Source: Vitis vinifera (lineage: Eukaryota > Streptophyta > Magnoliopsida > Vitales > Vitaceae). From it: DNA of 64,000 nt. The notes beneath the pieces are model-generated. The model made no database searches, had not been told where the DNA came from, and saw only the letters and a program-made list of their open reading frames with translations. Both the position numbers and the translations under genes were made by a program. The stretch lies in NCBI RefSeq assembly GCF_030704535.1, contig NC_081819.1:21734001-21798000 (forward strand). Reading direction: 5' to 3'. Below are positions 27,316 to 39,189 of this stretch, piece after piece (the stretch's first letter is position 1; each line of letters opens with the position of its first letter).

Positions 27316-27389
27316 CATCACATTTAAATTTTTTTAAATGAAAATATTATCGTAGAACCCTATTGAAATATATGGTCAATACAAAAATC

Positions 27390-27768
27390 ATAGGCATAGG
27401 AGAAAGGCCACATTAATGAGTCACGGCTCATGAATGCCAATCCAGTTAGCTTTCCATAGCTTTCCATTTCGGGTAGTTGGATGTCCAGGGTGCCAATCAA
27501 GTTAGGCAGATGTTTCCATTTCCAGATCATTTTTAACAGAAGCAAAGTTTGGCATAAGAAAATAGTGAAATATGGGCTATGAAATGGGCATATTCCTACA
27601 TCCAACAGATTCATTAAACCACCAACCAAACAATAATCAATGGCTCTCCATAGCTTTCCATTTCGGGTAATTGGATTTCTAGGGTGCCAATCCAGTTAGG
27701 CAGATGTTTCCATTTCCATATTATTTTTAACAGAAGCAAAGTTTGGCATAAGAAAATAGCTGGATTAT
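27390..27768. repeat. Tandem 194-base duplication with a copied X-gene start
   Basis: A block of about 107 bases at 27460-27567 recurs at 27654-27761, both opening CTTTCCATTTCGGG. Between them, 27568-27653 matches the TATA region, leader and first codons of the gene at 31536, including ATGGCTCTCCATAG at 27640. The TATA counterpart is altered (CTATGAAAT). A further diverged copy of the flanking block lies at about 29162-29430. These are leftovers of segment duplications in the cluster and encode nothing. Confidence 0.75.
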
Positions 27769-27769
27769 T

Positions 27770-28455
27770 AAGGATATGTTTGGCAACTGCTTTTGAAAAA
27801 CAGATTTTTTGGAAACCCAAAATGTTTTTAATAGTTTTAAAAATAATTTTTATATTTAGTATTTTATTTTTAATCATTTTATATATTTGTATAATTATTT
27901 TTTAAAATAACTCTTATAAAACAAATGAAAACAGTAAAAAACAACTAAAAAATATTCTTCAAAAATACAATTTTTTTGTTCTTAAGAACATAAATAGAAA
28001 ATAATTTTTTATTGTCAAACATGTTTTCTAGCCTTTTTTTGTTTTGGAGAACGAAAAATTGTTCTAAAAAACAATTGTTGAATAGACCTTAAGGCTTTGT
28101 TTAAGATGTGTTTTCAAAAATAGTTTTTGAAAATTGTTCTCTAATATTTTTTAACATGTTTTTTTTAACCTTTTTTAATATATTTTAAAAATAATTTTTA
28201 AATGTGATGCTTTATTTTTTTTTATCATTCTCTATATTTATATTATTATTTTTTTAAACAGTCTTCATAAAATAGATGAAAATAAATGAAATAAATAAAA
28301 GATGCATGTTTTCCAAAATTTCTTTTTTTTTTTTTCAATTTTAAGAAAGAAAACTATTTTCTATTTTCTATTTTCTAATTACTAAATATGTTTTTTATTT
28401 TTATTTTTTATCTTAGAGAACAAAAAATTGTTTTTAAAAACAAATACCAAACCCG
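27770..28455. repeat. Two adjacent AT-rich repeat modules of possible MITE type
   Basis: Two stretches (about 27772-28090 and 28091-28455) share the same order of short motifs, such as TTTGTTT or TGTTTGG starts, TTTTAAAAATAATTTTTA, ATCATT with TATATTT, ATAAAACAAATGAAAA and GAACAAAAAATTG. They look like diverged copies of one non-autonomous element. Similar text occurs near 23040-23400, 56205-56480 and 63240-63770. No terminal inverted repeats or target duplications are certain by eye. Confidence 0.35.
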
Positions 28456-28459
28456 AGTT

Positions 28460-31360
28460 AATAATTTTGAAGAATTATCCCAAAAAACAAAGAACAAGAC
28501 AAACTTAAACTTGTATGACATATCCATCTTCATGTGAAAGAAAAATAAAACTAAAAACTATTCAAAAACGTTAAATGAATACTAGAAACATGTTTTCAAA
28601 TCCTTCTCAATAAGAATAACTTTTTAAATTAGAACAATTTTCAAATCCTTGTCCATATCACATAGATGAATAAAAATTCTAAGATGCTTCGAAAGATGTT
28701 TCATACAAATATTCTAAAATATCATATTGTATTATTAGTCATTATGATATACTCTATCTACCTATAAACTCCTTTAAAAACTTAAATTAAAATAATCATT
28801 ATTTTAAAAACGATCAATTGAGCTTAACAAAACCTAACCTCTAATCCAAGGTACTCAACTCAATTCCAACTCAACTTTATTCCTCTAAACTCGAGTTGAG
28901 TTCAGATTATTCATGTTAGACTCAGATTTATAGAGTTAAACTTAAGTCAATTGGATTAAGTTCAAGTTGATTAAATTACATAATTTAAAATATATCTATC
29001 CAACCCTCCATCTAATCTATTGAAATATGTGATAAAATTTAAATACTTAATGGAAATCCAAATAAATATGACTAAAATATAATGATACAAATGAATGAAA
29101 CTTAAGTAAAAAATAATTAGATCGAAATATTTATACGGATATTTACAATTTGATAATGACTTTCTATAAGAAAAGCCTCATTGATGAGTCATGGTTCATG
29201 AATGCCAATCCATTTAGACAGAACTACTTTTGTCTATTTCCAAACCATTTTTAATAAAGTCAATATTGATATAGTAAATAGTTTGCCACGTTTTATTTGA
29301 TTCTATTTAATAATTGTATTATCAATAGTGTAATTGGATGTACGATGTGTCAACCCAATTAGGCAGATGTCCATTTCCAAATTTATTTTCAACATAAGCC
29401 ACATGCCCCGTTTGACGTAGGAAAATGCCTTGTTGACACGTTTTTTTTTTTAAAATTATATTACATCAATGCAGTAAGTTTGTATTATTGCTTTCAAGTG
29501 AAGGTGAAATAATTTTACATTACAGAAATTATAGTGATTTTAGAAAGTGTTTTTAATATTTTAATACTTAAAAGATAAAAAATTTAAAATGTTAAAAATA
29601 CTAAAATTGCTTTCAAAAATCACTATCAAATACATTCTAAAATTTCTTTGACGAACGATTTTGAGGGAATAAAATACTCTTTTAACATAGAAAGTTGTTT
29701 ATTATAAAAATTAAAGTATTTAATAAAAAATTTAAAATAATTTTAAAACATTTATTTATTTTTTGTATAAAATATAATGACTCTTATGAGTTTTCATTGA
29801 AAAAGTAATAATTTTAAAAACTATTTAATATTAAAAAAATATCTTTTTTATTCCTTTCACTTTGATTATAGTCCAATAAAAAATAATGAAAGTATTTTCT
29901 TTATTTTAAAGTCAACAAATGATTTAGAATGGTCTATTCTCAAATAACTAAATAAAAAACACATGTAGTTTTTTTTTGTGATTTCTCAAATTTGTCGGAA
30001 GATTTTGTGAAACATTTTCTTCTGTGTGGAGTCATTTTGTCAATCTCCATCATTGAAAGAATTTACCATTATTTATAGGCAAAATTAGCCAATTAAATTT
30101 GGAATATTCAAGATTTAATTGCTTAATTAGAGAATTTCGTTCTTTAATTTTAGCAACTTGTTTTCTTTCTTTAGGAAATTTCTAAAGAAAATATTTATTT
30201 TTAATTCTCTTCTTACTTCAATTAAAAAATTAGTCTCCTTTGTTTAGGAAAATATTTATTTCTAATTCTCCTTGACTTTGATTTTATTTTGTCCGACTTA
30301 ATTTTGTAGTCATCCAAATTTAATTTGTTTGGTAAAATAACTTAATGATATGAATTAAAGTTAACAACAACTTTAAGTAATAAGTAAAAACAATTAACTT
30401 ATTTTAAGTTCATATTTTCATTTTTACCTTTTTACTCATATTTGTCCTATTACTCCTATGATCTTTTTTTACTGTTCCACGACGTCCATTATTACTTGAT
30501 ATATTTTGTCCTAATTATAATTTATGAGAATAAATATATCAATTTGATGATTTAGAATAAATTTTAAGTTAATTTTATCAAACAATCTTAATACTTAAAG
30601 TAAGAATTAAATAATAAATTTTAAGTTAACAATTTAAATATAATTTAACTTAAAATCAACTTAAGTTATTAAGTAATGAATATTAAGTTTTACCAAACAA
30701 CTTTGTTGTTTGTTTGAAAATAGATTATGTTTTTTATTTTTAAAAATGAAAAATAGTGGTAAGTTGTATATATCATGTATATAATAACTTTTATTTATAG
30801 AATTAAAAAAAATTTATATTTTTAAAATTTGTAAAAATAAAAATATTTTAGTATTTCAATTTTTTTTAGAACATTTTTCAAAAGCCATTATGTTTTTTTT
30901 TCTTCTTTTTAAGATAAGTATAAAGGACTTTTTGTATTTAAAATAAGAAATCAAAATGCCAACATGGAAAAAGAGAAAAGATACATGCATGAACGTTTTA
31001 ATTGAGGGAGGCATCCGACCCTCTTCAAATAGTTTTTAGAAGAGATTATGACTTAATATGCTAATTGAGTTCAAATTCTATAAGTTTAAATTTTTAAGAA
31101 AATTGATAAGTTTTTTTATTTATTTATTTTTTTATTATGAAAGTATTAATAATTCAAATTTTATATAGTCTATTTTTTTGTAATTTTAAAAAGCACTTTT
31201 AATAAAAAAAAATTTAAGAAAAATAAGATATTTTGAAAAATTTAGGAAAAGCTTTTATAAAGTTTAAAAATCACTTCTAAAACTTATTAGAGAAGCATTT
31301 GAAAGAAGATTCTAACCAAAACACTACCCTTCAAACCATCCTTATCTCCTGCACTCCACT
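28460..31360. other. AT-rich intergenic stretch upstream of the X gene
   Basis: I see no gene. The stretch includes the third copy of the block described at 27460 (about 29162-29430). From about 30946 it carries a promoter-like module with CATGCATG that recurs directly upstream of the gene at 31536. Confidence 0.6.
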
Positions 31361-31455
31361 TTTAAGATAAGAAATCAAAATGTGGACATGGAAAAGGTGA
31401 AAAGATGCATGCATGATCCATGAACGTGTTAAATGAGGCATCCCGGCCCTCTGCA
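30946..31455 (+). promoter_or_regulatory. Duplicated promoter module with RY motifs
   Basis: Two related modules, 30946-31033 and 31361-31455, each run from TTAAGATAAG through an ACATGGAAAA stretch, CATGCATG (30984-30991 and 31408-31415), GAACGT and GAGGCATCC. CATGCATG is the core of RY elements read by B3 factors of the ABI3/FUS3/LEC2 group, typical of seed genes. Related pieces lie upstream of the copy at 37805 (about 37443-37520 and 37585-37625, with CATGCATG at 37594-37601). Confidence 0.55.
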
Positions 31456-31473
31456 AAAATGTGAAATATGGGC

Positions 31474-31481
31474 TATAAATA
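31474..31481 (+). promoter_or_regulatory. TATA box of the X chitinase-like gene
   Basis: TATAAATA lies 62 bases before the ATG. The counterpart at about 27580 in the copied fragment has changed away from the consensus. Confidence 0.7.
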
Positions 31482-31535
31482 GGGCATATTCCTACATCCA
31501 ACAGATTCATTAAACCACCAACCAAACAATAATCA

Positions 31536-32607
31536 ATGGCTCTCCATAGCTTTGCAGCAGTAGTAGTAGTAACGCTAGTCTCTTGCCTGCTGGCTCCTCC
31601 TGCAGTCGAGGCCTCATCAGTCAATATCTCTACTTACTGGGGCACTGATGCAAGAGAAGGTAGCGTGGAAGATGACTGTAACGCCTCCTTGTATAGTATC
31701 TTCAACATCGGTTTCGTAGACAGATTTGGATATGACTGGCCTCCAAGACTCAACATCCACCACTGTAACGCATCAGTACAGGGGTGCAAGTACCTGGGCA
31801 CTGAAATAAAAGTTTGCCAAGAAAGGGGGGTTAAAGTGCTCATCTCTATTGGAGGCCCGGGTGGAGACTACAACCTCGCCTCTTCAGATGATGCTACGTA
31901 AGTTAGTTGCTAAAACTGATGATGATGATGATTTAACAGAAAATAAAATCGTTTTAAAAAACAGTTGCCAAACAGGGCTAAGCTAATTAGGTGCCTTATT
32001 GATTGATTTTCACTTCATTTTAATTTGTAGGGAGCTCGCAAACTACTTGTGGAACGCCTATCTTGGTGGCAACCAATCGACTGTTGATCGTCCGTTTGAG
32101 GATGCAATTCTGGATGGAGTTGACTTCTTCATTCAGGCAGGCAGTACCCTGTATTGGGATGTGCTTGCTGAGGCCCTTAGAAACCTCAGCAATAATGGAA
32201 CCCAGATGGAATTAAGTGCCACTCCCAAATGCAAATACCCAGACGAATACCTCGGCGCTGCAATTCAAACCGGGCTCTTTGATTATGCTCAGGTGCGATT
32301 CTATGATGAAGATGGCTGCCAGTATAATGGCAGCTTCGACGGCATGAAGAGTGCGTGGGATGAATGGACAGCTGAGGCTAATGTGGATAAAATATTTGCG
32401 GGAGTGACTGCATCTGAATCTGATCAAGGTTACGTTGATGCAGATGATCTGGCCTCTGAGTTCCTACCAGATGCTGAGCAGTCCCCAAAGTTTGGAGGTC
32501 TGATGGTGTGGTATCTCTACACTGACCATCAGTCCGGTTACAGCGCAAGGATCAAAGCTTTGAATCCTACAATTCAAACTGCTCCTTCAGGAGTTGAAGT
32601 TGAATAA
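31536..32607 (+). CDS. Chitinase-like protein, probably inactive (XIP/narbonin type), lineage X
   Basis: Exons 31536-31897 and 32031-32607 join in phase 2 at the same place as lineage A, giving 312 residues. A signal peptide of about 26 residues precedes ISTYWGTDAREG. The GH18 motif DxxDxDxE has become DGVDFFIQ: Phe for the second catalytic-region Asp (32128-32130) and Gln for the acid Glu (32134-32136). The substrate strand VQFYNN has become VRFYDE. Such losses are known in xylanase inhibitor XIP-I, concanavalin B and narbonin, which keep the barrel as inhibitors or seed proteins. Seven N-glycosylation sequons are visible (NIS, NAS twice, NQS, NLS, NGT, NGS). The frame is long, clean and has a TATA box, so it is probably a working gene with a non-catalytic role. 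AATAAA lies at 32706. Confidence 0.9.
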
Positions 32608-32940
32608 GCAGATCTGTATGAATGGCGGCTGATCATCCCATGATCAGTAAGCTTAAGTACGTACTTTGAAATAGTATTGTAACGCCTGCTGTTTGCTTTT
32701 CATTCAATAAATTTGGCCTCTCATGCATATTTCCTCACAGAGACACATGTGATCTGGGGGGTAAATATATAGGTATGAAGCCAAAACAAGCTTGTACCTA
32801 GTCTGATGTATCCCTGTTAATGAAGTTGTGTGGTTTGTGTGATAAAATTACCTTTAGCCTGCCTGTTGGTATCTTCCATTTACAAATGCAAATGACACTT
32901 GATCTACATTATTACTTATATAATTTATTTATTTACTTAC

Positions 32941-33459
32941 TCTTCTATTTTCATATTTCTTTAATATATATTATTTCTTTTTTATAAATAAAAAAATTAC
33001 TTAGTATACATGCTTCCGGTATTTCTTTATTCTTTTATTATATTGTTCTTTTTTACCAAAAAAAAAAATTATTTATTTACTTGATCTTCTAATTTCAAAA
33101 CCTTTTCGTCCTTTTTTTTTTTTAATATATATTCTTTTTTATAAAGAAACTTGAATTATTTATTCACTAAATTATTCATCTATTAAATTATTATTATTAT
33201 TATATTTCTTCAATTATAAAAGGCATAAATCCTAACTCTCATAGTTAATAGTGGTTACTCAGGGCTTTATTTCTAGGGTTATTTTTTTGGAAGAAACAAA
33301 TGGAGGCGTTAGGGTTTGTTTTTGCTACATACAATATTTTTCTATTTATACTAAACCTTTATTTACGTAATTTTCTATATTTATTTATTATTTTATTTAT
33401 TTCTCTATTATTGCTAGATGTTATATTTATAAAAATTTAAATTATTTAATTACTCAATA
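32941..33459 (+). repeat. Dispersed direct repeat, left copy
   Basis: This stretch is collinear with 36802-37433 in the same orientation over its full length. Shared motifs include TTCATATTTCTTTAATATAT, the pair ACATGCTT and GGTATTTCTTTATTC, ATTTATTACTAAATT-like text, GGGTTAGGGTTTG-like text, and TTATTGCTAGAT. It looks like an old duplication with extra insertions in the right copy. No coding capacity is seen and I do not assign a family. Confidence 0.75.
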
Positions 33460-35106
33460 TTTTTTATATTTATTTTTTGATATATATTATTCTTGTTTTA
33501 GAAAAAAAAAATTAACTAACTTTTTATTTACTTAATTTCAAGTTTTGATATTTCTTAAAATCTTTTTTATTTCATATTTTAATAAATGATTATTTTTTAT
33601 AACATAAAATAAAATAATTCCAAATTGATTAAGTCATTCAAATAAAATAAAAATAAAAAAAGGTAAATATTGTTAAGTAACAACATATCATAAAAATTTA
33701 AAATATTTTACTTCTTGGAAATGTTAAAAGTAAATTATTGATTTTTTTTCTTTATTTTTTAATACATAATACAAATAAAATATTTAAAAAAATGAAGAAT
33801 TTAACACTTAACACTATTAATATTATTCAATTTTAAATTCTATTTAAAATTAAGAAAAAAAAAAACATCGCCTTACTATAGAATTAAATTAGATAATCTA
33901 ATATAAATTATTTATATTTAAAAAAAATTATTTTATATTTAATAATACCAAAACAACTCTCACTTGTGCTTTTACATCTCTTCCTCAACTTCAAAGATAA
34001 TAATGAAACATATTTTTCTTTAAGTACTCAACCCAATTTATCCTAATAGAACAAAACAGATTTAGAAAAATCCTAAACCGGTTAGAAACGGGTTTAAGAA
34101 GATATTGGTTATAGTATTACCTCATCCCAGCTCTATGTCTTTATCATTTATATGTATAATTAAATAAAAATAATAGTTCATTTTTATTTTTTATTTAAAA
34201 AAAATTAAATATGGGATGACATACCCAAGTTGCCACCTCAATTGGGCGAAGCTAACCATCATCCTCAACCCACGCACAATATCACAATTAATTATATATG
34301 CATGCCACCATAATGATGATTGAAAGGTAGGATCACACCCCCCCTTTTTTTTTTTTTAATTTTATTAAATTATGATTTTAAAAAAAATGTATAGATGTCT
34401 CAATGTTTTAGAGGTGAAATATTTAGAAAAGTTTTTTAAATATTAAAAAATGTATTTCAAAATCAAATATCAAGATATAAATTTCAAAGTAGGTTGTATT
34501 GAATTTAAAAAATAATAATGTCAACTCAATTTTAATAGAAATCTTTTTAAAATACAATCCCAAATAGTAATTATTTTTATTTCTATTTTTATTTTCTGTT
34601 AAATAGATTTAGCAAATGATATGTGTTTATATTTGAATTTGACATATGAATTCTTTATAAAAATTGAACCACATAATCACCAAATCTTAACTTGAACTTT
34701 CCTTAAAGTTCAAACCTCCTTATTATTTTTTTTGTGAAAAATACGTTTTATATCAAATAAATTTATTAAAAATAGAATTCTTTTTTTCATTTGAATTTTG
34801 AGAATCTCCAATGTCTATAAGTTTGAAATTCAAAAAATAATTATTTATGCTTTTGAAAAAGAGTTATTTGTAAAGATTTAATTGGCAAAGTTTCCAAATT
34901 ATTCTATAGAACTTTACATTGAAGAGGTATATCTTGTGTTTTTGAATTTATTAATTATTTTTTAAAATAAAATAATATATAAAAATGGAAATATACGAAC
35001 TCATTCTCATTGAAGATATTATATATACTATTAAGAAAGATTCTATGTTCTTCTCTATGAAAGAACCCATAAACACACCATAACATAATGTTTGCAAAAA
35101 TTACAA

Positions 35107-35156
35107 AGGAGGAGGAGGAGAAAGAGAAATTACAAAGGAGGAGGAGGAGAAAGAGA
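35107..35156. repeat. Two copies of a purine-rich 27-base unit
   Basis: ATTACAAAGGAGGAGGAGGA followed by GAAAGAG is present twice in tandem. It lies in the 3' flank of the F-box pseudogene. Confidence 0.8.
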
Positions 35157-35184
35157 TATAAACAAATAAAAAAGAATAATAGCT

Positions 35185-36369
35185 TCACGCAAATTTTGGA
35201 GAAATCCAAAGTAGAGGTTGTGGGGAATGTGGGAAAAGCAGTGTAACAGTCCTATCACTTAGACTGAAAACATACATACTTCCATCAGCATTTGAAAAAA
35301 AACTACAACGTTGGCAGAAGTATATAGAATTTGGCCGGCATCCCGCAAAATCAGAAGCTATGACAGAAATTGAATGATTGTCTCCCAAAAACAAGGCAAC
35401 ATCGCCCAAACTCATAACCTCTTCCCATCTTGGATTCTTTGAAAATCATTGTAACTTATAAATCACAAATCCGGCCCCCTTCATGCTTTGTAACCTGCAA
35501 GAGATCTCCTTCAGGAGATTCCACTGGATTCTTTGAAAACCATTGTAACTTATAAATCACAAATCCCCTTTCATGCTTTATAACCCGCAAGAGATCTCCT
35601 TCAGGAGATTCCACCAAATATGAGTCAAGAGCACAATGAATATCGGGTGAAGTAATCCTTCTCACTTTAAAATCATTACTCACATCACAAGAGAAGAGCA
35701 CACCCCGTCCGTCTAATACATAGAATAACCCATTGCTGTAAACAATGTCTTTCACATCCCGCAACCCTTCAATATAAGTCCAGTCTTCTTCTCCTGATTT
35801 AATGAATGCTAATCTTACTACCAAACTACCACACGTCATATGAGTACAAACTCGTCCCCATTCACATCAGGATCAATAGACAATACACCCCTCCTCGGGT
35901 TATAAGGGAAGATAGTTCTGTACACACTGCCTGAAAGTTCACGGAATGATGATTTTTCGAGGGGAGGAAGATGAATGAGTTTTCCAGAGAATGGGTTGTG
36001 GAGGGTTACCTTATAAGAATCATTATTTACCAGAATCAACCAGCCATGAGAAGACCCTCCACACCTCCATCGCCCCTGCCTCAACTGAACCTCCCAAAGG
36101 CTTTTTCCGTTCATGACGTCATATAAACAGCACCTTTCTCTGGAATTATCTGCGGTGGGAGCCATTAACAATGGGACTTGTTGGTGCAGACGACAATGGC
36201 GTTTATGGTTAGAGCGTAAATGTTGAAGTTTTTCGCGAACTGCATACTGCCATTGAATGCAAACCTCACCGAATGTGAAGTAGTCCTCCATGGGCACTAA
36301 GTAATCTAAGATCGAACCGAGAAGATTTATACAGAGTGATGCCCAATCTGAACTTGAGGGCAAAGCCAT
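35185..36369 (-). pseudogene. DUF295 F-box gene, disrupted
   Basis: A single-exon frame starts at 36369 with an F-box-like N terminus (WASLCINLLGSILDYLVP) and a DUF295 propeller (GWLILVN, HNPFSGKLIHLPPL). The frame ends in a stop near 35836. The rest of the family protein continues in another frame (LAFIKSGEEDWTYI, IVYSNGLFYVLDGRG, YLVESPEGDLL). A tandem duplication of about 91 bases (35432-35522 and 35523-35613) then repeats the segment around VESPEGDLL. The downstream copy carries four extra bases and a stop, before the normal C terminus resumes (SLGDVALFLGDN, PNSIYF). At least three separate disabling changes are present, so the gene is not functional as one protein. A sequencing error could explain one of them but not the duplication. 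Confidence 0.85.
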
Positions 36370-36419
36370 TCTTCTGATTGTGATCGAGAAGAGGAAGAAG
36401 ATGATGAAAAATTAGGGTT

Positions 36420-36801
36420 TAACAGATTAGGGTTTAACGTATATAAAAAAAAATAAAGGGTGGGTGCATGTATATATATAGGACTGAGTACAAATTTGGA
36501 AACCTAATTTCAATCCAAATATAACTCTATAGATTTATAGAATTTAATAATAAAATTTAATCGCATTATAAAATATTTTAGTTAATTTAATTTATATCTA
36601 TATCTATAAATTAAGTAGACTTATTTTTTTTTAAATAATTTAAATATTAAAATTTTCTTTTTATTTTCTTAAATCGCATTATAAAATTTTCTTAAATAGC
36701 TCATCATGCATTATAAAATAATCTTTTTATTTTTTTTCCATATTTTTATTCTTTTGTTTCCATATATTGTTCATGTCTTATTCATTACTTGAACTTTTAA
36801 A
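36420..36801. other. AT-rich upstream flank of the F-box pseudogene
   Basis: No gene is seen. Two AGGGTTTAA repeats lie at about 36410-36440 (telo-box-like on the opposite strand), just upstream of the pseudogene start, followed by AT-rich DNA. Confidence 0.5.
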
Positions 36802-36903
36802 CCTTCTATTTTCATATTTCTTTAATATATACTATTTCTTTTTATAAAAAAAAAAAAAATTTACTTAGTAAACATGCTTTCGGTATTTCTTTATTCTTTC
36901 ATG

Positions 36904-36950
<47 letters not shown>

Positions 36951-37062
36951 AACTTGATTTTCTATTTTCAAAATCTATCGTCCATATTTTTTAAATATAT
37001 GTTATTTTTTATAAAAAAAAACTTGAATTATTTATTGACTAAATTATTCATCTATTAAATAA

Positions 37063-37115
<53 letters not shown>

Positions 37116-37433
37116 TAATTAAATTAAAAAAAGGCATAAATTCTATATCTCATAGTTAATCACGGTAGAATATTTTTATTTTCTTTTTGTTCAAATTTGA
37201 AATCTATTAATCAGTATAATTAATTGATTCCTACCTAGGGCATTATTTCTAGAGTTATTTCTTCCAAGAAACAAATGGAAGGGTTAGGGCTTGTTTTTGC
37301 TACATTCTTATTTTTCTATTTGCACTAAACTTTTATTTGCTTAATTTTCTATATTTATTTATTATTGTATTTATTCCTTTATTATTGCTAGATATTATAT
37401 TTATAAAAATTTAAATTATTTATTTACTCAATA
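36802..37433 (+). repeat. Dispersed direct repeat, right copy, with microsatellites
   Basis: Collinear with 32941-33459 but longer. The extra length comes from a (TA)n run at about 36903-36947, an (ATT)n run at about 37067-37113, and roughly 75 additional bases near 37160-37240. It ends directly before the duplicated promoter module of the chitinase copy at 37805. Confidence 0.75.
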
Positions 37434-37738
37434 AGTTTTATAAACAGAAATATTAATGTGAACATGGCAAAAGAGAAAAGATTCATGCAGAATCGTATTA
37501 AAGGAGACGTTCCCTCTCCAAAGTATCGTACGATCCTCAATAATAATAAAAGTGTTGGTGCATATAACACGTACCAATTATTATCAAAAGATGCATGCAT
37601 GAACGTGTTAAATGAGGCATCCCTTATGCAAATCAAGTGGTTTCTTGACATTAAATTCATACCCGAAAGTCTATAACAAGTTTCTTGCAATCTTCTTCCA
37701 CAAACGTGTAGATTTGACAAACATTTTGATACATATAG

Positions 37739-38903
<1,165 letters not shown>

Positions 38904-39012
38904 AGTCTTGTCTTCCTATATATGTCTACTTCTAATATGGTCAAATAAATGAGTTTTGATACTTTCTGTAACTTGAATGAAATATAAATTTTCTGCTGTG
39001 ATGATTAATACA

Positions 39013-39053
<41 letters not shown>
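39013..39053. repeat. (TA)n microsatellite
   Basis: About 20 TA units lie just downstream of the broken chitinase. The matching place after the copy at 26093 (about 27179-27189) has only a few units, so the tract expanded after duplication. Confidence 0.85.
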
Positions 39054-39054
39054 T

Positions 39055-39182
39055 GGCACAAATATCTTTCAAAGACTCTCTAAAAGCCTCTGCTTACCAA
39101 GCAGCCCATTTGCCTCAACCATGTACTCCCAACTTTACTTGGCAATTCCCTCGCTGATCTTGCAGTTTACCCATCTCGTTTG
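39055..39182 (+). pseudogene. Second orphan 5' end of a lineage B chitinase
   Basis: This matches 27196-27315 and the leader plus signal-peptide start of the gene at 19399: AAAAGCCTCTGC, then an ATG at about 39120, then codons for a partial signal peptide. Similarity ends near 39180. It lies the same distance after a lineage A copy as at 27196, so both came from one duplicated unit. Confidence 0.7.
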
Positions 39183-39189
39183 ACCTTTT

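Larger units (their letters stand above)
32610..35180. other. AT-rich intergenic stretch
   Basis: No gene is visible between the X gene and the F-box pseudogene. The stretch includes the first copy of a direct repeat (32941-33459) and a short duplicated GGAGGAGGAGGAGAAAGAG purine tract at about 35107-35156. Confidence 0.6.

Noticed and set aside
36410-36440. Repeated AGGGTTTAA before the F-box pseudogene as true telo-boxes
   Set aside because: Imperfect motif at a decayed gene not linked to translation; no support for function.
32941-37433. Direct repeat pair as the two ends of one retroelement
   Set aside because: No internal element frames lie between the copies, only a host F-box pseudogene and AT-rich DNA, and no defined termini are visible.
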